Below are positions 9,151-17,985 of a DNA stretch of 64,000 nucleotides, one piece after another; position 1 is the stretch's first letter; the number at the start of each line of letters is the position of its first letter. Source of the DNA: Niallia circulans NBRC 13626 (GTDB lineage: Bacteria; Bacillota; Bacilli; Bacillales; Cytobacillaceae). The notes beneath the pieces are model-generated. The model was not told where the DNA came from. It did not search any database and saw only the letters and a list, made by a program, of their open reading frames with translations. The stretch spans positions 21,832 through 85,831 of the forward strand of contig NZ_BCVE01000019.1 of the NCBI RefSeq assembly GCF_001591585.1. Reading direction: 5' to 3'. The translations under genes were made by a program, and so were the position numbers.

Positions 9151-9285
9151 GACTGCTCATCACCTTCCTATTATATCCGCTTTTTTCTATTCTCTTCCGT
9201 AAATATGACAATATAGTGAAATCCGCATATCCAAAACTATTTGATGAAAGCTAAAGATATTCTTAAACAAGAAAGGAATTTTTCC

Positions 9286-9762
9286 ATGGAAAAAAAATTA
9301 AACGTATTAATGTTTAGCGGGGACTACGATAAAGCAATGGCTGGTTTCATTCTAGCTAATAGTGCCCGGGAAATAAATGTGGAGGTAACCATGTTTTTCA
9401 CCTTTTGGGGGCTTTTATTACTTCGTGATCCCGAAAAAGTCGATTTGGAAGGTAAGTCCTTCTATGAAAAAATGTTTAGCACCTTCCAACCTAAAGACGT
9501 AGAGCAGCTTCCTTTATCTAAAATGAATTATGCTGGTCTAGGTAAAATAATGATGAAGGAAATGCTTGAGGAGGAAGAAGCTTCACCACTTATAGCTTTC
9601 TTAAAAGGGGCAAGAAAAAAACAAGTTAAGTTTCTTGCCTGCAAATTATCAGTTGATATACTTGGATTTAAGCAAGAAGAGTTTTATCCAGAAGTCGAAA
9701 TTGTCGACGCTAAGGTTTATCTTAAAGATGCTTTAAAGTCTGATATTCAGCTTTTTATTTAA
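9286..9762 (+). CDS. DsrE/DsrF/DrsH-like family protein
   Basis: The protein begins MEKKLNVLMFSGDYDKAMAG and continues with MFFTFWGLLLL, the pattern of the DsrE-like sulfur-relay or peroxiredoxin-associated family. The 158-residue length fits. I use the ATG at 9286, which has AAAGGAA upstream, rather than the TTG at 9241. One cysteine lies in the KFLACKLSVDILGF segment, the usual site of the conserved cysteine. A role in sulfur transfer is inferred only from the family. Confidence 0.8.
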   Translation: MEKKLNVLMFSGDYDKAMAGFILANSAREINVEVTMFFTFWGLLLLRDPEKVDLEGKSFYEKMFSTFQPKDVEQLPLSKMNYAGLGKIMMKEMLEEEEASPLIAFLKGARKKQVKFLACKLSVDILGFKQEEFYPEVEIVDAKVYLKDALKSDIQLFI

Positions 9763-9781
9763 AGGTTCCCATATCATCAAA

Positions 9782-9813
9782 AGGCGGTCTCTGCTGCTGC
9801 AAAAAAACCGCCT
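9782..9813. terminator. Inverted repeat between convergent genes
   Basis: AGGCGGT (9782-9788) and ACCGCCT (9807-9813) form a 7-base stem with a purine-rich loop. A U-rich tail is poor on either strand, so this is at best a weak shared terminator. Confidence 0.4.
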
Positions 9814-9820
9814 ATTATCT

Positions 9821-10690
9821 TTAATATACCTCTGCTGCATTAGGCTTCAATTGACGAACATGGTTTAAATAAGCTTTCACCCCTTCCGCCTCTTCTAAGG
9901 GATAAAGAAAATCCATCTTTCTGCCAACTTCTAATCCGATTTCCTCAAATAATGCTGTCATAGAAAATAACGATTTCCAGACTAGACTATAATCGTCACT
10001 CGGATAGGTATGCATGAGCCTTTTCCATGTATCATCATCAATATACTGTTTTAAGTATTTACTGTTTTTTCCTACACTAAGGGAAAAATCTGTTTCGATG
10101 CCTACCTTCCATTCCAACATTTTTAACAGCATCACCCTTATGATATTCATATGGTCAATCGCATAAAGAATTTCTCTTCTCCATAATCCCTTAACAACAT
10201 AGGTAGAGACCCACCAAAATTCGTTACAGCAATCAGAAAATTGTTCGGCAGTTGGCTTTTTTACCCAATAATCTTTATCTGTACTAGGGGGTATACAAGG
10301 GAGACTATTGTCTTTATCTAAGAGAATCACCGTCAACCCATCCTCCTGACAATACTTGTTCTTTTCCTCCAGCGGAACAAGGGTTAAGTCGATGCGGTTA
10401 CCATCCGTAAATAGCATAAGATAGGAAAATTTTCCGCCTAGCTCTGCCGGAAAAAGCGAGGAATCCTCTGGGGTTTGCATAATGATTCGTTTCCCAAAAA
10501 CATCAATCCAGTTAGGCTCATTCAAAAAAGATTCCATATCATCTACTAGATAAACAATATCAAAATCCTGAAAAGCATCCTTCGGTACATTTGGATTTGT
10601 TCTCGAGCCATTCATGCAAACAGCTCTTACTCTCTTATCCTGATTAGCCACTTTTAACACTAAATCTAATATTTGCTTCTCTGTTCTCAT
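9821..10690 (-). CDS. aadK: Aminoglycoside 6-adenylyltransferase (AadK/ANT(6) family)
   Basis: The enzyme family adenylates streptomycin on its 6-hydroxyl, giving resistance. The 289-residue product closely follows chromosomal Bacillus AadK: nucleotidyltransferase motif NGSRTN with downstream FQDFDIVY, then FGKRIIMQTPED, DGNRIDLTLVP, and CCNEFWWVSTYVVKGL. The start at 10690 has GGAGGG at the proper distance; the earlier ATG nine codons upstream lacks one. It is a single gene without mobile-element context, so it is probably intrinsic rather than acquired. Whether it confers resistance here is not shown. Confidence 0.9.
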   Translation of the reverse strand: MRTEKQILDLVLKVANQDKRVRAVCMNGSRTNPNVPKDAFQDFDIVYLVDDMESFLNEPNWIDVFGKRIIMQTPEDSSLFPAELGGKFSYLMLFTDGNRIDLTLVPLEEKNKYCQEDGLTVILLDKDNSLPCIPPSTDKDYWVKKPTAEQFSDCCNEFWWVSTYVVKGLWRREILYAIDHMNIIRVMLLKMLEWKVGIETDFSLSVGKNSKYLKQYIDDDTWKRLMHTYPSDDYSLVWKSLFSMTALFEEIGLEVGRKMDFLYPLEEAEGVKAYLNHVRQLKPNAAEVY

Positions 10691-10814
10691 GCTATCCCTC
10701 CAATTATATTTATTCATATGTTTCTATTATTCTATTTATAATTGGCGGGGCACGAATCCAGCTCCAATGTCGTTATAAAAATCCCTCAAATAGGTTCATA
10801 AAAGCCACTCCTTT

Positions 10815-12389
10815 CTAATAGATAATATACGGACCAAAATATACAGTTAACAAAATAATGTGTACACCAACAAAATAGATAATCCTCGGTGCACCTGTCC
10901 ATTCATTGATACGTTTTGTTAGTATGGATAAAAAATAGGAAATAACCGCAAATAATAACAAATAAAAATAAGTACTGCCCGTAAATGTTAGGTACTTAGG
11001 TGCAGTTGCAAGTATATTCGGAACAAAGAAACGATCCTTCCATATAACTGCTGCAATCAAATAGATTCCAATTCCGGTATAGAAAATCCACGGTGGATTG
11101 TAATCAACCTTTCTACTAAAAAATACATACATGAAAATAACAAATAGTATTGGCCACAATAACCATATAAAGGAAAGTGCAAAGGCGAAAAAAGAGGTGG
11201 AAATCATTCCAAATGTTTTGCCAAATGCCTGCAGCCAATCCTCAGATGTATGTTTTATTTGTTTGTTTATTTTTGTAATTTCATTGGAAGAAACATAGAC
11301 TTTATTGCCATCTCCATGTAAATCCATCCATGCAATCATATCTTCATTTAACCATTGTGGAATAGTCGATATCGCAGCTGTATTGCTTCGTCGCTCCGTC
11401 TTTGTACTTCCGTTTTCCCCTATTTCCGATTCATAAATATTGAATCCAGTCTTCTCATTATATTTCGTTTCTGTATAACCATTCGCCTTAAATAGCAGGC
11501 GCGGCTTTCCATCCCTAAAGGTAAATGCAACATCTGAAATTTCTGTTAGCTTCCCATTCTCCCTTGCAGGATCTTGGAACGTTAACTCATATTGCACAGC
11601 CTCTTGTCCTTTTGTAATATCAATTTCTGCATAATAGTTGAAAAACTCTGGTTTTCCTTGCGTTAATTCTAATTCCTCTTGAAGCAATAACGCCAGTTTT
11701 TGATCTTCAAACGTAAAAGATATGCCATTTACTATCTTCCCAGGATCAACCTTTACCTTTGTTTCATATAAGTGGTTGACTTTCCCATCTTGGACACGAG
11801 ATAAAGCAAGGTCAACATTGCCCTTTTCCTTTGCAAATAATAGAAGGTGAATGCCATCCGCATTTTCCTCTACTGCTAACTTTTCCTTTTCTAGATCAAT
11901 ATCCATAATTTCCGACGTTTCTTTTGTTTCAGGATTTAATTGAAAAAGCTTATTTTCTTTTATATAGAGAATAGTTTTCTCGAGTGGAATAAACTCCTCT
12001 ACATCCGCAACTAATTGTGTCTTATCTTGGTCAAAAATATTTTCATAATCAAAATAAATAAGCTCATCATTTCCCTGATATATTTGTGTCCATTTGTCTA
12101 CAGGTATATCATAATTTTTCTCTTCCTTGATCCTAAAGTCATTGGTCATGATAGCCGTCTTTAACTTATTTTCCTGAAAGAAAGAGAACAAGTAACCTCC
12201 ATCACCCGTCTCCTTGATTGCCGGCAGTTTATTTACTTCAGATTGTCCAACTAACAATCCTTTGCTCCAATCCGGCCCTGGCTGCGCTGTCACCTTAGAA
12301 AAATTTTCAAAAAACAATAAAAACAGTCCTAATAAAATCAGCACCCCTGGTATGATCCAATATAATTTCTGTAGTATCCAGGTCTTCAT
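10815..12389 (-). CDS. Membrane protein with large extracytoplasmic domain, function unknown
   Basis: The 524-residue protein has one N-terminal membrane segment (about 9-27). A hydrophilic domain follows (about 28-395) rich in short beta strands with charged turns, which looks propeller-like. Three or more membrane helices come at the end (about 400-520). I do not recognise the family. It is monocistronic. Hydropathy suggests a surface sensor or a channel-linked domain, but nothing in the neighbourhood supports a specific role. Confidence 0.75.
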   Translation of the reverse strand: MKTWILQKLYWIIPGVLILLGLFLLFFENFSKVTAQPGPDWSKGLLVGQSEVNKLPAIKETGDGGYLFSFFQENKLKTAIMTNDFRIKEEKNYDIPVDKWTQIYQGNDELIYFDYENIFDQDKTQLVADVEEFIPLEKTILYIKENKLFQLNPETKETSEIMDIDLEKEKLAVEENADGIHLLLFAKEKGNVDLALSRVQDGKVNHLYETKVKVDPGKIVNGISFTFEDQKLALLLQEELELTQGKPEFFNYYAEIDITKGQEAVQYELTFQDPARENGKLTEISDVAFTFRDGKPRLLFKANGYTETKYNEKTGFNIYESEIGENGSTKTERRSNTAAISTIPQWLNEDMIAWMDLHGDGNKVYVSSNEITKINKQIKHTSEDWLQAFGKTFGMISTSFFAFALSFIWLLWPILFVIFMYVFFSRKVDYNPPWIFYTGIGIYLIAAVIWKDRFFVPNILATAPKYLTFTGSTYFYLLLFAVISYFLSILTKRINEWTGAPRIIYFVGVHIILLTVYFGPYIIY

Positions 12390-12611
12390 CTTATTCCCCC
12401 ATATTGTTCCAAATAAATTCTCTTTGTATTATGAATAAAATAATAATAGCATATTTTCTGACAAAATATGCTAGAGAATTCTATTCATTTCTTTTCTTAC
12501 TCTCATTGTATACAAACTATATATAGGGAAATCCCAAGCATAAAAAAAGTGTTTCACCATTCAAATTTCTTGTTCTACCAAAAAAATATTATTCTAGTAA
12601 ACCTTATTATC
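12390..12611. other. Intergenic, no gene seen
   Basis: AT-rich sequence that carries the promoter region of the membrane-protein gene. No ORF with a binding site and no RNA motif was found. Confidence 0.6.
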
Positions 12612-12652
12612 ACTTAAAACAATCCTCATCCATAATTAGGATGAGGATTGTT
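12612..12652 (-). terminator. Intrinsic terminator of the LCP operon
   Basis: AACAATCCTCATCC (12618-12631) and its exact inverse (12639-12652) form a perfect 14-base stem with a 7-base loop. On the minus strand TTTT follows. Confidence 0.85.
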
Positions 12653-12706
12653 GCTGAACTAAGTCTATAGAAAAGCATAGCCATCAGCAAAGGAAGATTT
12701 ATTTGA

Positions 12707-13678
12707 TTAATTACCTGCCTTTCCTTCTACAAGTCCATGTCCATCAGCTAAAAATTCATTTAATACTCTTGCGTTTTCATCCATGTCTATTTTTAATACT
12801 GCTCCCACATTAACCGTATCATTTTCATAGGAGTTCTGAACTGGAATTCTAATACGGTCCAAATCGTCTGATTTATTTACTACTAACCCTTTTGTTATCG
12901 ACAATATTGTAGGTGTATCTAAGTTTGTCTCAATATAAGGCGTAACAGTACCTAGGATTTTAGGTAAATTCACTACACTGTGTATACTAACTGCTTGTTC
13001 TTTCAGCTTTTCTATTGCTTCCTGCTGTCTCTCCACCCTGCCAAAATCACTTAATCGATCATGGCGAAAACGGACATAACCTAATAACTGATCGCCATGT
13101 AATACTTGTTTCCCTGGATGTAATGTCATACCAATCCCATAGGACATCTCATATGGTATATCAACTTCAATTCCTTTAGGAGCTACTATATCTACAATTT
13201 TGGAAAAACCCTCAAAATCTGCAATCGCATAATAGTTAATATCAATACCAAAGTTCTCTTTCAAGGTTTTTCTTACTAATTCAGGTCCGCCATAAGCAAA
13301 TGCCGCATTCATTTTTTGATATCCTATTTCCGGAATATTTACATATATGTCTCTCATAATAGAGGCTATTTTCATTTTATGTGTATTTTGATTATAATGC
13401 ACAATCATTAGTGTATCCGTTCTAGCATGTTCCTCTCCTCGCGAATCACTTCCTAACAACATAATATTAATTTCTCCAAATTGTGGCTCAGGTCCTTCAA
13501 AGTCTTCAAAACTACTTTCTATTTTATTATTTCCTTTCATTTGGGTTGCTTGTTTTAAGCCTTTATTATATTGATAAACAGAATAAAAAACGGCTAAAGC
13601 AAAAATAAGAATTGCAAAACCAAAAACCCTCTTCCACCTTATTCCCTTTTTTCTTTTTACTCTCGTATTATTTTCCAT
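12707..13678 (-). CDS. LytR-CpsA-Psr (LCP) family protein
   Basis: LCP enzymes transfer teichoic acid or other anionic glycopolymers from lipid carriers to peptidoglycan outside the membrane. The 323-residue product has a basic N terminus, one membrane anchor (about 14-32), and the LCP catalytic domain. Visible motifs are LLGSDSRGEE, RTDTLMIVHYN, and GYVRFRHDRLSDFGRVERQQ with the conserved arginines. AAGGAG precedes the ATG. It lies 19 bases after an HTH/DUF1232 gene on the same strand and probably shares its transcript. TagU/TagT-like identity cannot be resolved. Confidence 0.92.
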   Translation of the reverse strand: MENNTRVKRKKGIRWKRVFGFAILIFALAVFYSVYQYNKGLKQATQMKGNNKIESSFEDFEGPEPQFGEINIMLLGSDSRGEEHARTDTLMIVHYNQNTHKMKIASIMRDIYVNIPEIGYQKMNAAFAYGGPELVRKTLKENFGIDINYYAIADFEGFSKIVDIVAPKGIEVDIPYEMSYGIGMTLHPGKQVLHGDQLLGYVRFRHDRLSDFGRVERQQEAIEKLKEQAVSIHSVVNLPKILGTVTPYIETNLDTPTILSITKGLVVNKSDDLDRIRIPVQNSYENDTVNVGAVLKIDMDENARVLNEFLADGHGLVEGKAGN

Positions 13679-13697
13679 TCTATATCTCCTTTATTCT

Positions 13698-14333
13698 CTA
13701 ACCCTTTGCAGGCAAAAGCTTAGCCGAAATCTTAATTGCTACCGCATCATCTAAATATCCGATTGGGAAAATGTAATCCGGAATAACATCAACGGAAATT
13801 ATAAAATAGATAAGAGCGGCTCCCATAACAGCTAATTCCGTAATATTTCCTTTTTTGTTGGAAAAACGTTGATAATACTCTTTTAGTTGTTGTATGAATG
13901 GTCCTACCCCTTCTACTTTTTGCACTTTTTCTTCAAATTTATCAGCTACTAATCCCTTTCCTTCATCAGTCAATGCATAATGATTATATTTTTGAAGCTG
14001 TTCTTGCACTTCTTTGATAGAAAAGGTCTCCTTATAGTGGTTAGAAGAGAATAATTCACTTTGAATGGTTTCGATAGAATCGAAGATATCTTCTGATTGA
14101 CTTGACACTTCTGAAGTTAAATAACCGGCCGCTGTAAACATTTTATCTACAGGAAAATCAAGAAACTTTGCAAATTTTTGAAGATGTTCTGGGGTTGGTC
14201 TTCTTTTGCCGTTAATTATTCGTGAGATTGTAGCTGTGTCAATATTCGTTAACACACTGAGCTTTCTCATTGACATAGCATTTTTCTTCAAAAGATTTTT
14301 TAATAATAATCCAATCTCATTGATGTCCCTCAT
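13698..14333 (-). CDS. HTH (XRE-type) protein with C-terminal DUF1232
   Basis: The first 65 residues form an XRE helix-turn-helix (MRKLSVLTNIDTATISRIIN). The C terminus carries DUF1232, a short membrane-associated motif (IPDYIFPIGYLDDAVAI). The product has 211 residues and AGGAG upstream of its ATG at 14333. The combination of a DNA-binding domain with a membrane-linked tail suggests a membrane-tethered regulator. It is the first gene of a likely operon with the LCP gene and may regulate that operon; this is inference. Confidence 0.85.
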   Translation of the reverse strand: MRDINEIGLLLKNLLKKNAMSMRKLSVLTNIDTATISRIINGKRRPTPEHLQKFAKFLDFPVDKMFTAAGYLTSEVSSQSEDIFDSIETIQSELFSSNHYKETFSIKEVQEQLQKYNHYALTDEGKGLVADKFEEKVQKVEGVGPFIQQLKEYYQRFSNKKGNITELAVMGAALIYFIISVDVIPDYIFPIGYLDDAVAIKISAKLLPAKG

Positions 14334-14545
14334 ATTAGATTAAGCTCCTATCTTTTATTATTCTTTTATATTAAGAATTTGTAATATTAACACGCAATAT
14401 ACTACTAAAATAGCGGACTGTTGATTTTTTGTCAACAAACAAATCGTTTTCTATTATCTATCCCTATAAAAAACGCATAAACATCTATGAACTTATGTCT
14501 ATGTATGGGTTATTACTTGATTAGAACATTAGAATGAACAAATAT

Positions 14546-14575
14546 ATTGACATATTGTCAATGAAATAGTATGGT
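14546..14575 (+). promoter_or_regulatory. Promoter with overlapping palindrome upstream of tauE
   Basis: ATTGACATATTGTCAAT (14546-14562) is a perfect palindrome around TAT. Its left half supplies the -35 TTGACA, and TATGGT stands 17 bases later as a -10. The overlap suggests a repressor operator. A looser relative, GTTGATTTTTTGTCAAC, lies near 14420. The wider gap 14334-14717 holds no gene. Confidence 0.55.
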
Positions 14576-14717
14576 TCAAATGACTTACAACAAATCTTTG
14601 TTTTCTTTTAAACTATCATTCTAATTCTTAAGTAAGAATTAGTTTTCATTCGATTCTTTTATGTAGAGATTTACCACTATGTTTAAGACATTACCTTATT
14701 CACTAGGAGGCTATGTA

Positions 14718-15560
14718 ATGCTAACTTTCATTTTACTTCTTTTTATTTGTATTTTTGCCGGGCTTCTGGGCTCTATCCTCGGAATAGGTGGAGGGATTAT
14801 TCTTACTCCAGTTCTAACACTAGGATTTGGGTTTGATATCCACCATGCGATTGGAGCAAGTATAATATCTGTTATTGCAACAAGTTCCGGTTCAGCAGTA
14901 GCATACTTAAGAGATCGAATGCTCAATATTCGCGTGGCCATGTTTTTAGAGATTGCTACTACGGTTGGAGCGATCATAGGAGCAATCTTAGTAGGCATTC
15001 TCTCGCCGACTCTTATGTTTATTTTATTTGGTTCTTTCTTACTTTACTCAGCGATCAATATGGTACAAAAGCTCCGTTCGGGCGAAGAAGTATTGAAAAA
15101 GGCGCAACCTGACTATTTATCGGACAGGCTAAAACTAAATAATACATATTATGATAAAAGCCTAAAGACACAAATTGATTATCAAGTCGAAAAAGTCCCA
15201 GCAGGGTTTAGTGTGATGTTTGGGGCAGGATTAGCTAGTGGGTTACTAGGGATTGGCAGTGGTGCCTTTAAAGTAATGGCATTGGATACATTTATGAAAA
15301 TGCCACTCAAGCCTTCTAGCGCAACTAGCAACCTAATGATGGGAGTTACTGCTGCTGCAAGTGCAACTGTATTATTTTTCAACGGCTCTATCTTACCAGA
15401 AGTTGCTGCTCCCGTTGCTATTGGGGTATTAATTGGATCCACAATTGGAGCAAAAGTAATGCAAATATTACCAGCAAAATGGATCCGAATTATTTTTATT
15501 CCACTTTTATGCTATATCGGTGCTCAAATGATATTAGAAGGATTTGGGGTGAAATTTTAA
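14718..15560 (+). CDS. TauE/SafE family sulfite or organic-anion exporter
   Basis: The 280-residue membrane protein has about eight hydrophobic segments in two internally similar halves. The family signature appears as LGIGGGIILTPVLTL near the start and again as LLGIGSGAFKVMAL in the second half. The ATG at 14718 has AGGAGG nine bases upstream, better than the ATG at 14679. Its stop overlaps the start of the DUF1634 gene (TAATG), so the two are translationally coupled. The exported compound is unknown. Confidence 0.9.
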   Translation: MLTFILLLFICIFAGLLGSILGIGGGIILTPVLTLGFGFDIHHAIGASIISVIATSSGSAVAYLRDRMLNIRVAMFLEIATTVGAIIGAILVGILSPTLMFILFGSFLLYSAINMVQKLRSGEEVLKKAQPDYLSDRLKLNNTYYDKSLKTQIDYQVEKVPAGFSVMFGAGLASGLLGIGSGAFKVMALDTFMKMPLKPSSATSNLMMGVTAAASATVLFFNGSILPEVAAPVAIGVLIGSTIGAKVMQILPAKWIRIIFIPLLCYIGAQMILEGFGVKF

Positions 15561-15940
15561 TGGAAGCACAAAAAAAAGAACAAACTTCTGAAGAAGAATT
15601 AGTCATTATTGAGGAAACAATCGGAAAAATACTTAGATTCGGGGTTCTTGTCTCTGCCCTAATTATTTTTGTAGGCATTATTACTTATTTGATTACAAAT
15701 AACTCTGGTTATAAGGAAACGTTCCCTACTAATTTTAAAGACATTTTTATTGGGGTTGCTGCATTTAAACCATTTGCCATTATTATGCTAGGTCTCTTTT
15801 GTTTAATCCTAACCCCTGTATTAAGAGTTGGAATATCCTGTTATGCTTTCTATAAAGAAAAGGACTGGTTATATGTTGGAATAACAGCCATAGTATTAAT
15901 AATATTATTTATCAGCTTCTTAATTGGTTATACTTCTTAA
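15560..15940 (+). CDS. DUF1634 family membrane protein
   Basis: The 126-residue protein has three predicted membrane helices (about 25-45, 68-92, 100-122) and the family element FKPFAIIMLGLFCLILTPVL. DUF1634 genes commonly sit beside TauE genes, and here the start codon overlaps the TauE stop. It is probably an accessory subunit of the exporter. An ATG further upstream at 15479 lies within tauE and was rejected. Confidence 0.85.
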   Translation: MEAQKKEQTSEEELVIIEETIGKILRFGVLVSALIIFVGIITYLITNNSGYKETFPTNFKDIFIGVAAFKPFAIIMLGLFCLILTPVLRVGISCYAFYKEKDWLYVGITAIVLIILFISFLIGYTS

Positions 15941-15945
15941 AAAAA

Positions 15946-15982
15946 GGGCTTGTTTTCTTCCTGAAAACAGTCCCCGTTTTTA
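15946..15982 (+). terminator. Intrinsic terminator after the tauE operon
   Basis: GGGCTTGTTTTC and GAAAACAGTCCC form a 12-base stem with two mismatches, followed by CGTTTTT. Confidence 0.8.
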
Positions 15983-16045
15983 TTCATCCTGTTAAAATAT
16001 CCTCTTTCGGATAACAAATCTTGATTTATTTCATACGGAATTCGG

Positions 16046-16549
16046 CTAATATTGTTTCTCTCCATGTTCTTTAATCAATCTGTAAAAGATAATCCAAATG
16101 CTAATAACTAATAAATAAATAACAAAGGAATAATAAATCGTATATCCATGTTGATAATGAAAAATCCCTATCATGCCACAAATTCTCTCTATCGCAACAC
16201 TCACAAGGGCCCAGCCTAAAATGTATAACAGCGTAAAATTAGGTTTAATATGGAAGAGATCATATAGATAAAAGAAAAGGTAGCTTATCGGGGCATACAT
16301 TACATGGGAAAAGAAATCCATTATTTCAAAAGAAGAACTGTCATTTATTATATAATAACGCACTGGTAAAATACTTAACGTATGGTCAAAAACGAAACCA
16401 AAAAAAATACCACACATGAGATATATACTCATCGTCTTTTTGGTAAAACGCCTTGGGAGCAATATCACCAATAAAAATCCCAAAAAAATCGAGATAAGGA
16501 TACTCCACTCATTTAAACTAAAATGAAAATCATAATGTAATTCTTTCAT
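16046..16549 (-). CDS. Multi-pass membrane protein, possibly CBO0543 family
   Basis: The 167-residue protein has about five hydrophobic segments and no hydrophilic domain. Features such as DFFSHVMYAPISYLFFYLYD recall the Firmicute CBO0543 family of unknown function, but I hold that assignment loosely. Its start overlaps the stop of the upstream membrane-protein gene by four bases (ATGA), so the two form an operon. Confidence 0.7.
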   Translation of the reverse strand: MKELHYDFHFSLNEWSILISIFLGFLLVILLPRRFTKKTMSIYLMCGIFFGFVFDHTLSILPVRYYIINDSSSFEIMDFFSHVMYAPISYLFFYLYDLFHIKPNFTLLYILGWALVSVAIERICGMIGIFHYQHGYTIYYSFVIYLLVISIWIIFYRLIKEHGEKQY

Positions 16550-17019
16550 TTTTCTTCCAACTCTCCTTTATCCAGGCCAATAAACCAGCGGGCTATCCAC
16601 CATACTAAAACTATTGATATAACATACAAAAGAGCAGAATATAACTGATTCCAATTCTCGAAGGCAAGAAGATCTGCCCATATATAGATCCGATCCTCCA
16701 AGCATAAAAACAACACAATGAGCCCAGTAAATAGTAATCGCCATTTTGTCTTCCATGAAGAGCAAAGGATACAAATAGACAGGAGAATTTGAAATGGTAT
16801 CACAATAAATCGGCAAATATACATAGCAAATGAACCTTCAACCGTGCGAGTAAGAGGGACCCAGTGCAAATTAACATCTAATATTGTAAATATCGTAATT
16901 GTTAAAATTCCAATAATAAAGTACAAAAAAACAATCTCCGTAAGCATTAAACCTTTCGGAACAATAGCAAATACAATCAATACTATACATGCTAACAGTG
17001 ACATAATAGCGATGGACAT
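16546..17019 (-). CDS. Multi-pass membrane protein, function unknown
   Basis: The 157-residue protein has about five hydrophobic helices and no recognised motif. AAAGGATG precedes the ATG at 17019. It is translationally coupled to the following membrane gene. The pair may form a small membrane complex or stem from a duplicated family. Confidence 0.7.
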   Translation of the reverse strand: MSIAIMSLLACIVLIVFAIVPKGLMLTEIVFLYFIIGILTITIFTILDVNLHWVPLTRTVEGSFAMYICRFIVIPFQILLSICILCSSWKTKWRLLFTGLIVLFLCLEDRIYIWADLLAFENWNQLYSALLYVISIVLVWWIARWFIGLDKGELEEK

Positions 17020-17136
17020 AAATAATCATCCTTTAAAAGGTTTGGCATATAACATGTAATATGCCCAAGAGAAACAATATTATTTCCAAAATAAACTATT
17101 ATTGCCAGTATTAAGATCGTCCGGTATATAGACACA

Positions 17137-17170
17137 AAAGGCCTTCAAGTTTTCATACTTGAAGGCTTTC
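17137..17170 (-). terminator. Terminator of the siderophore ABC operon
   Basis: GCCTTCAAGT (17141-17150) and ACTTGAAGGC (17157-17166) form a perfect 10-base stem, followed on the minus strand by CTTTTG. Confidence 0.85.
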
Positions 17171-17181
17171 TCATTATAAAC

Positions 17182-17985
17182 CTATGCATTAACATGATAT
17201 CGGCCCTTCGGCACAACTAAAGGAGTTCCTGAAACTGGATCATTAATCACCGTACAATTAAGTCCGAAGATGTCTTTAACCAACTTACTTGTAATGATGT
17301 CAGCTGGCTTCCCCTCTCCTACAAGCTTGCCTTTGTCTAGTGCAAAAATATAGTCCGCATACCGTGCCGAAAGATTAATATCATGCAGGACCATTACGAT
17401 CGTTGTACCGTATTTCCGATTAAGATCTGTCAGCAAATCTAATATTTCCACTTGATAGGTGATATCTAAGAAAGTGGTTGGCTCATCAAGAAATAAAATA
17501 TCCGTTTGCTGAGCAAGTGCCATCGCAATCCAGACACGTTGTCTCTGCCCGCCTGAGAGCTCATCAATATTTCGATTAGCAAATTCTGTAATCTTCATAA
17601 TTTCCATTGCTTCTGCAACTGCTTCATAATCCTTCTTGGACCAGCCACTAAAGAAATTTTGGTGAGGAAATCTCCCTCGCCCAACTAGATCTGCTACTGT
17701 TATTCCTTCTGGTACAATAGGGGATTGTGGCAAAATACCGAGAATGCGAGCTAATTGTTTTGGCGGAAATTTACTAATCGCCTTTCCATCGAGTGCAATG
17801 CTGCCAGAGGAAGACTTAATAAGATTGGATAGTGTTTTTAAAAGCGTTGATTTTCCACAGCCATTTGCGCCGATAATCACACTAATTTTATTACTCGGAA
17901 TTTCAAGCTCAATATCTTGCAATATCATTTTGCCTTCATAGCCTGATGTTAACTTTTCCGCTCGAAACTCATGTATCTTATCCAT
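17182..17985 (-). CDS. Iron-siderophore ABC transporter, ATP-binding protein
   Basis: This is the FecE-type ATPase that powers ferric-siderophore import. The 267-residue product has Walker A GANGCGKST, the signature LSGGQRQRVWIAMALAQ, Walker B ILFLDEPTTFLD and an H-loop in VLHDINLS. It is the last gene of a four-gene minus-strand operon, and its start overlaps the permease stop by one base. It is closest in style to Bacillus YusV, which serves several siderophore uptake systems. Confidence 0.93.
   Translation of the reverse strand: MDKIHEFRAEKLTSGYEGKMILQDIELEIPSNKISVIIGANGCGKSTLLKTLSNLIKSSSGSIALDGKAISKFPPKQLARILGILPQSPIVPEGITVADLVGRGRFPHQNFFSGWSKKDYEAVAEAMEIMKITEFANRNIDELSGGQRQRVWIAMALAQQTDILFLDEPTTFLDITYQVEILDLLTDLNRKYGTTIVMVLHDINLSARYADYIFALDKGKLVGEGKPADIITSKLVKDIFGLNCTVINDPVSGTPLVVPKGRYHVNA

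Noticed and set aside
9821..10690. The adenylyltransferase as a recently acquired resistance gene
   Set aside because: It resembles chromosomal AadK, has ordinary composition and no mobile-element flanks.
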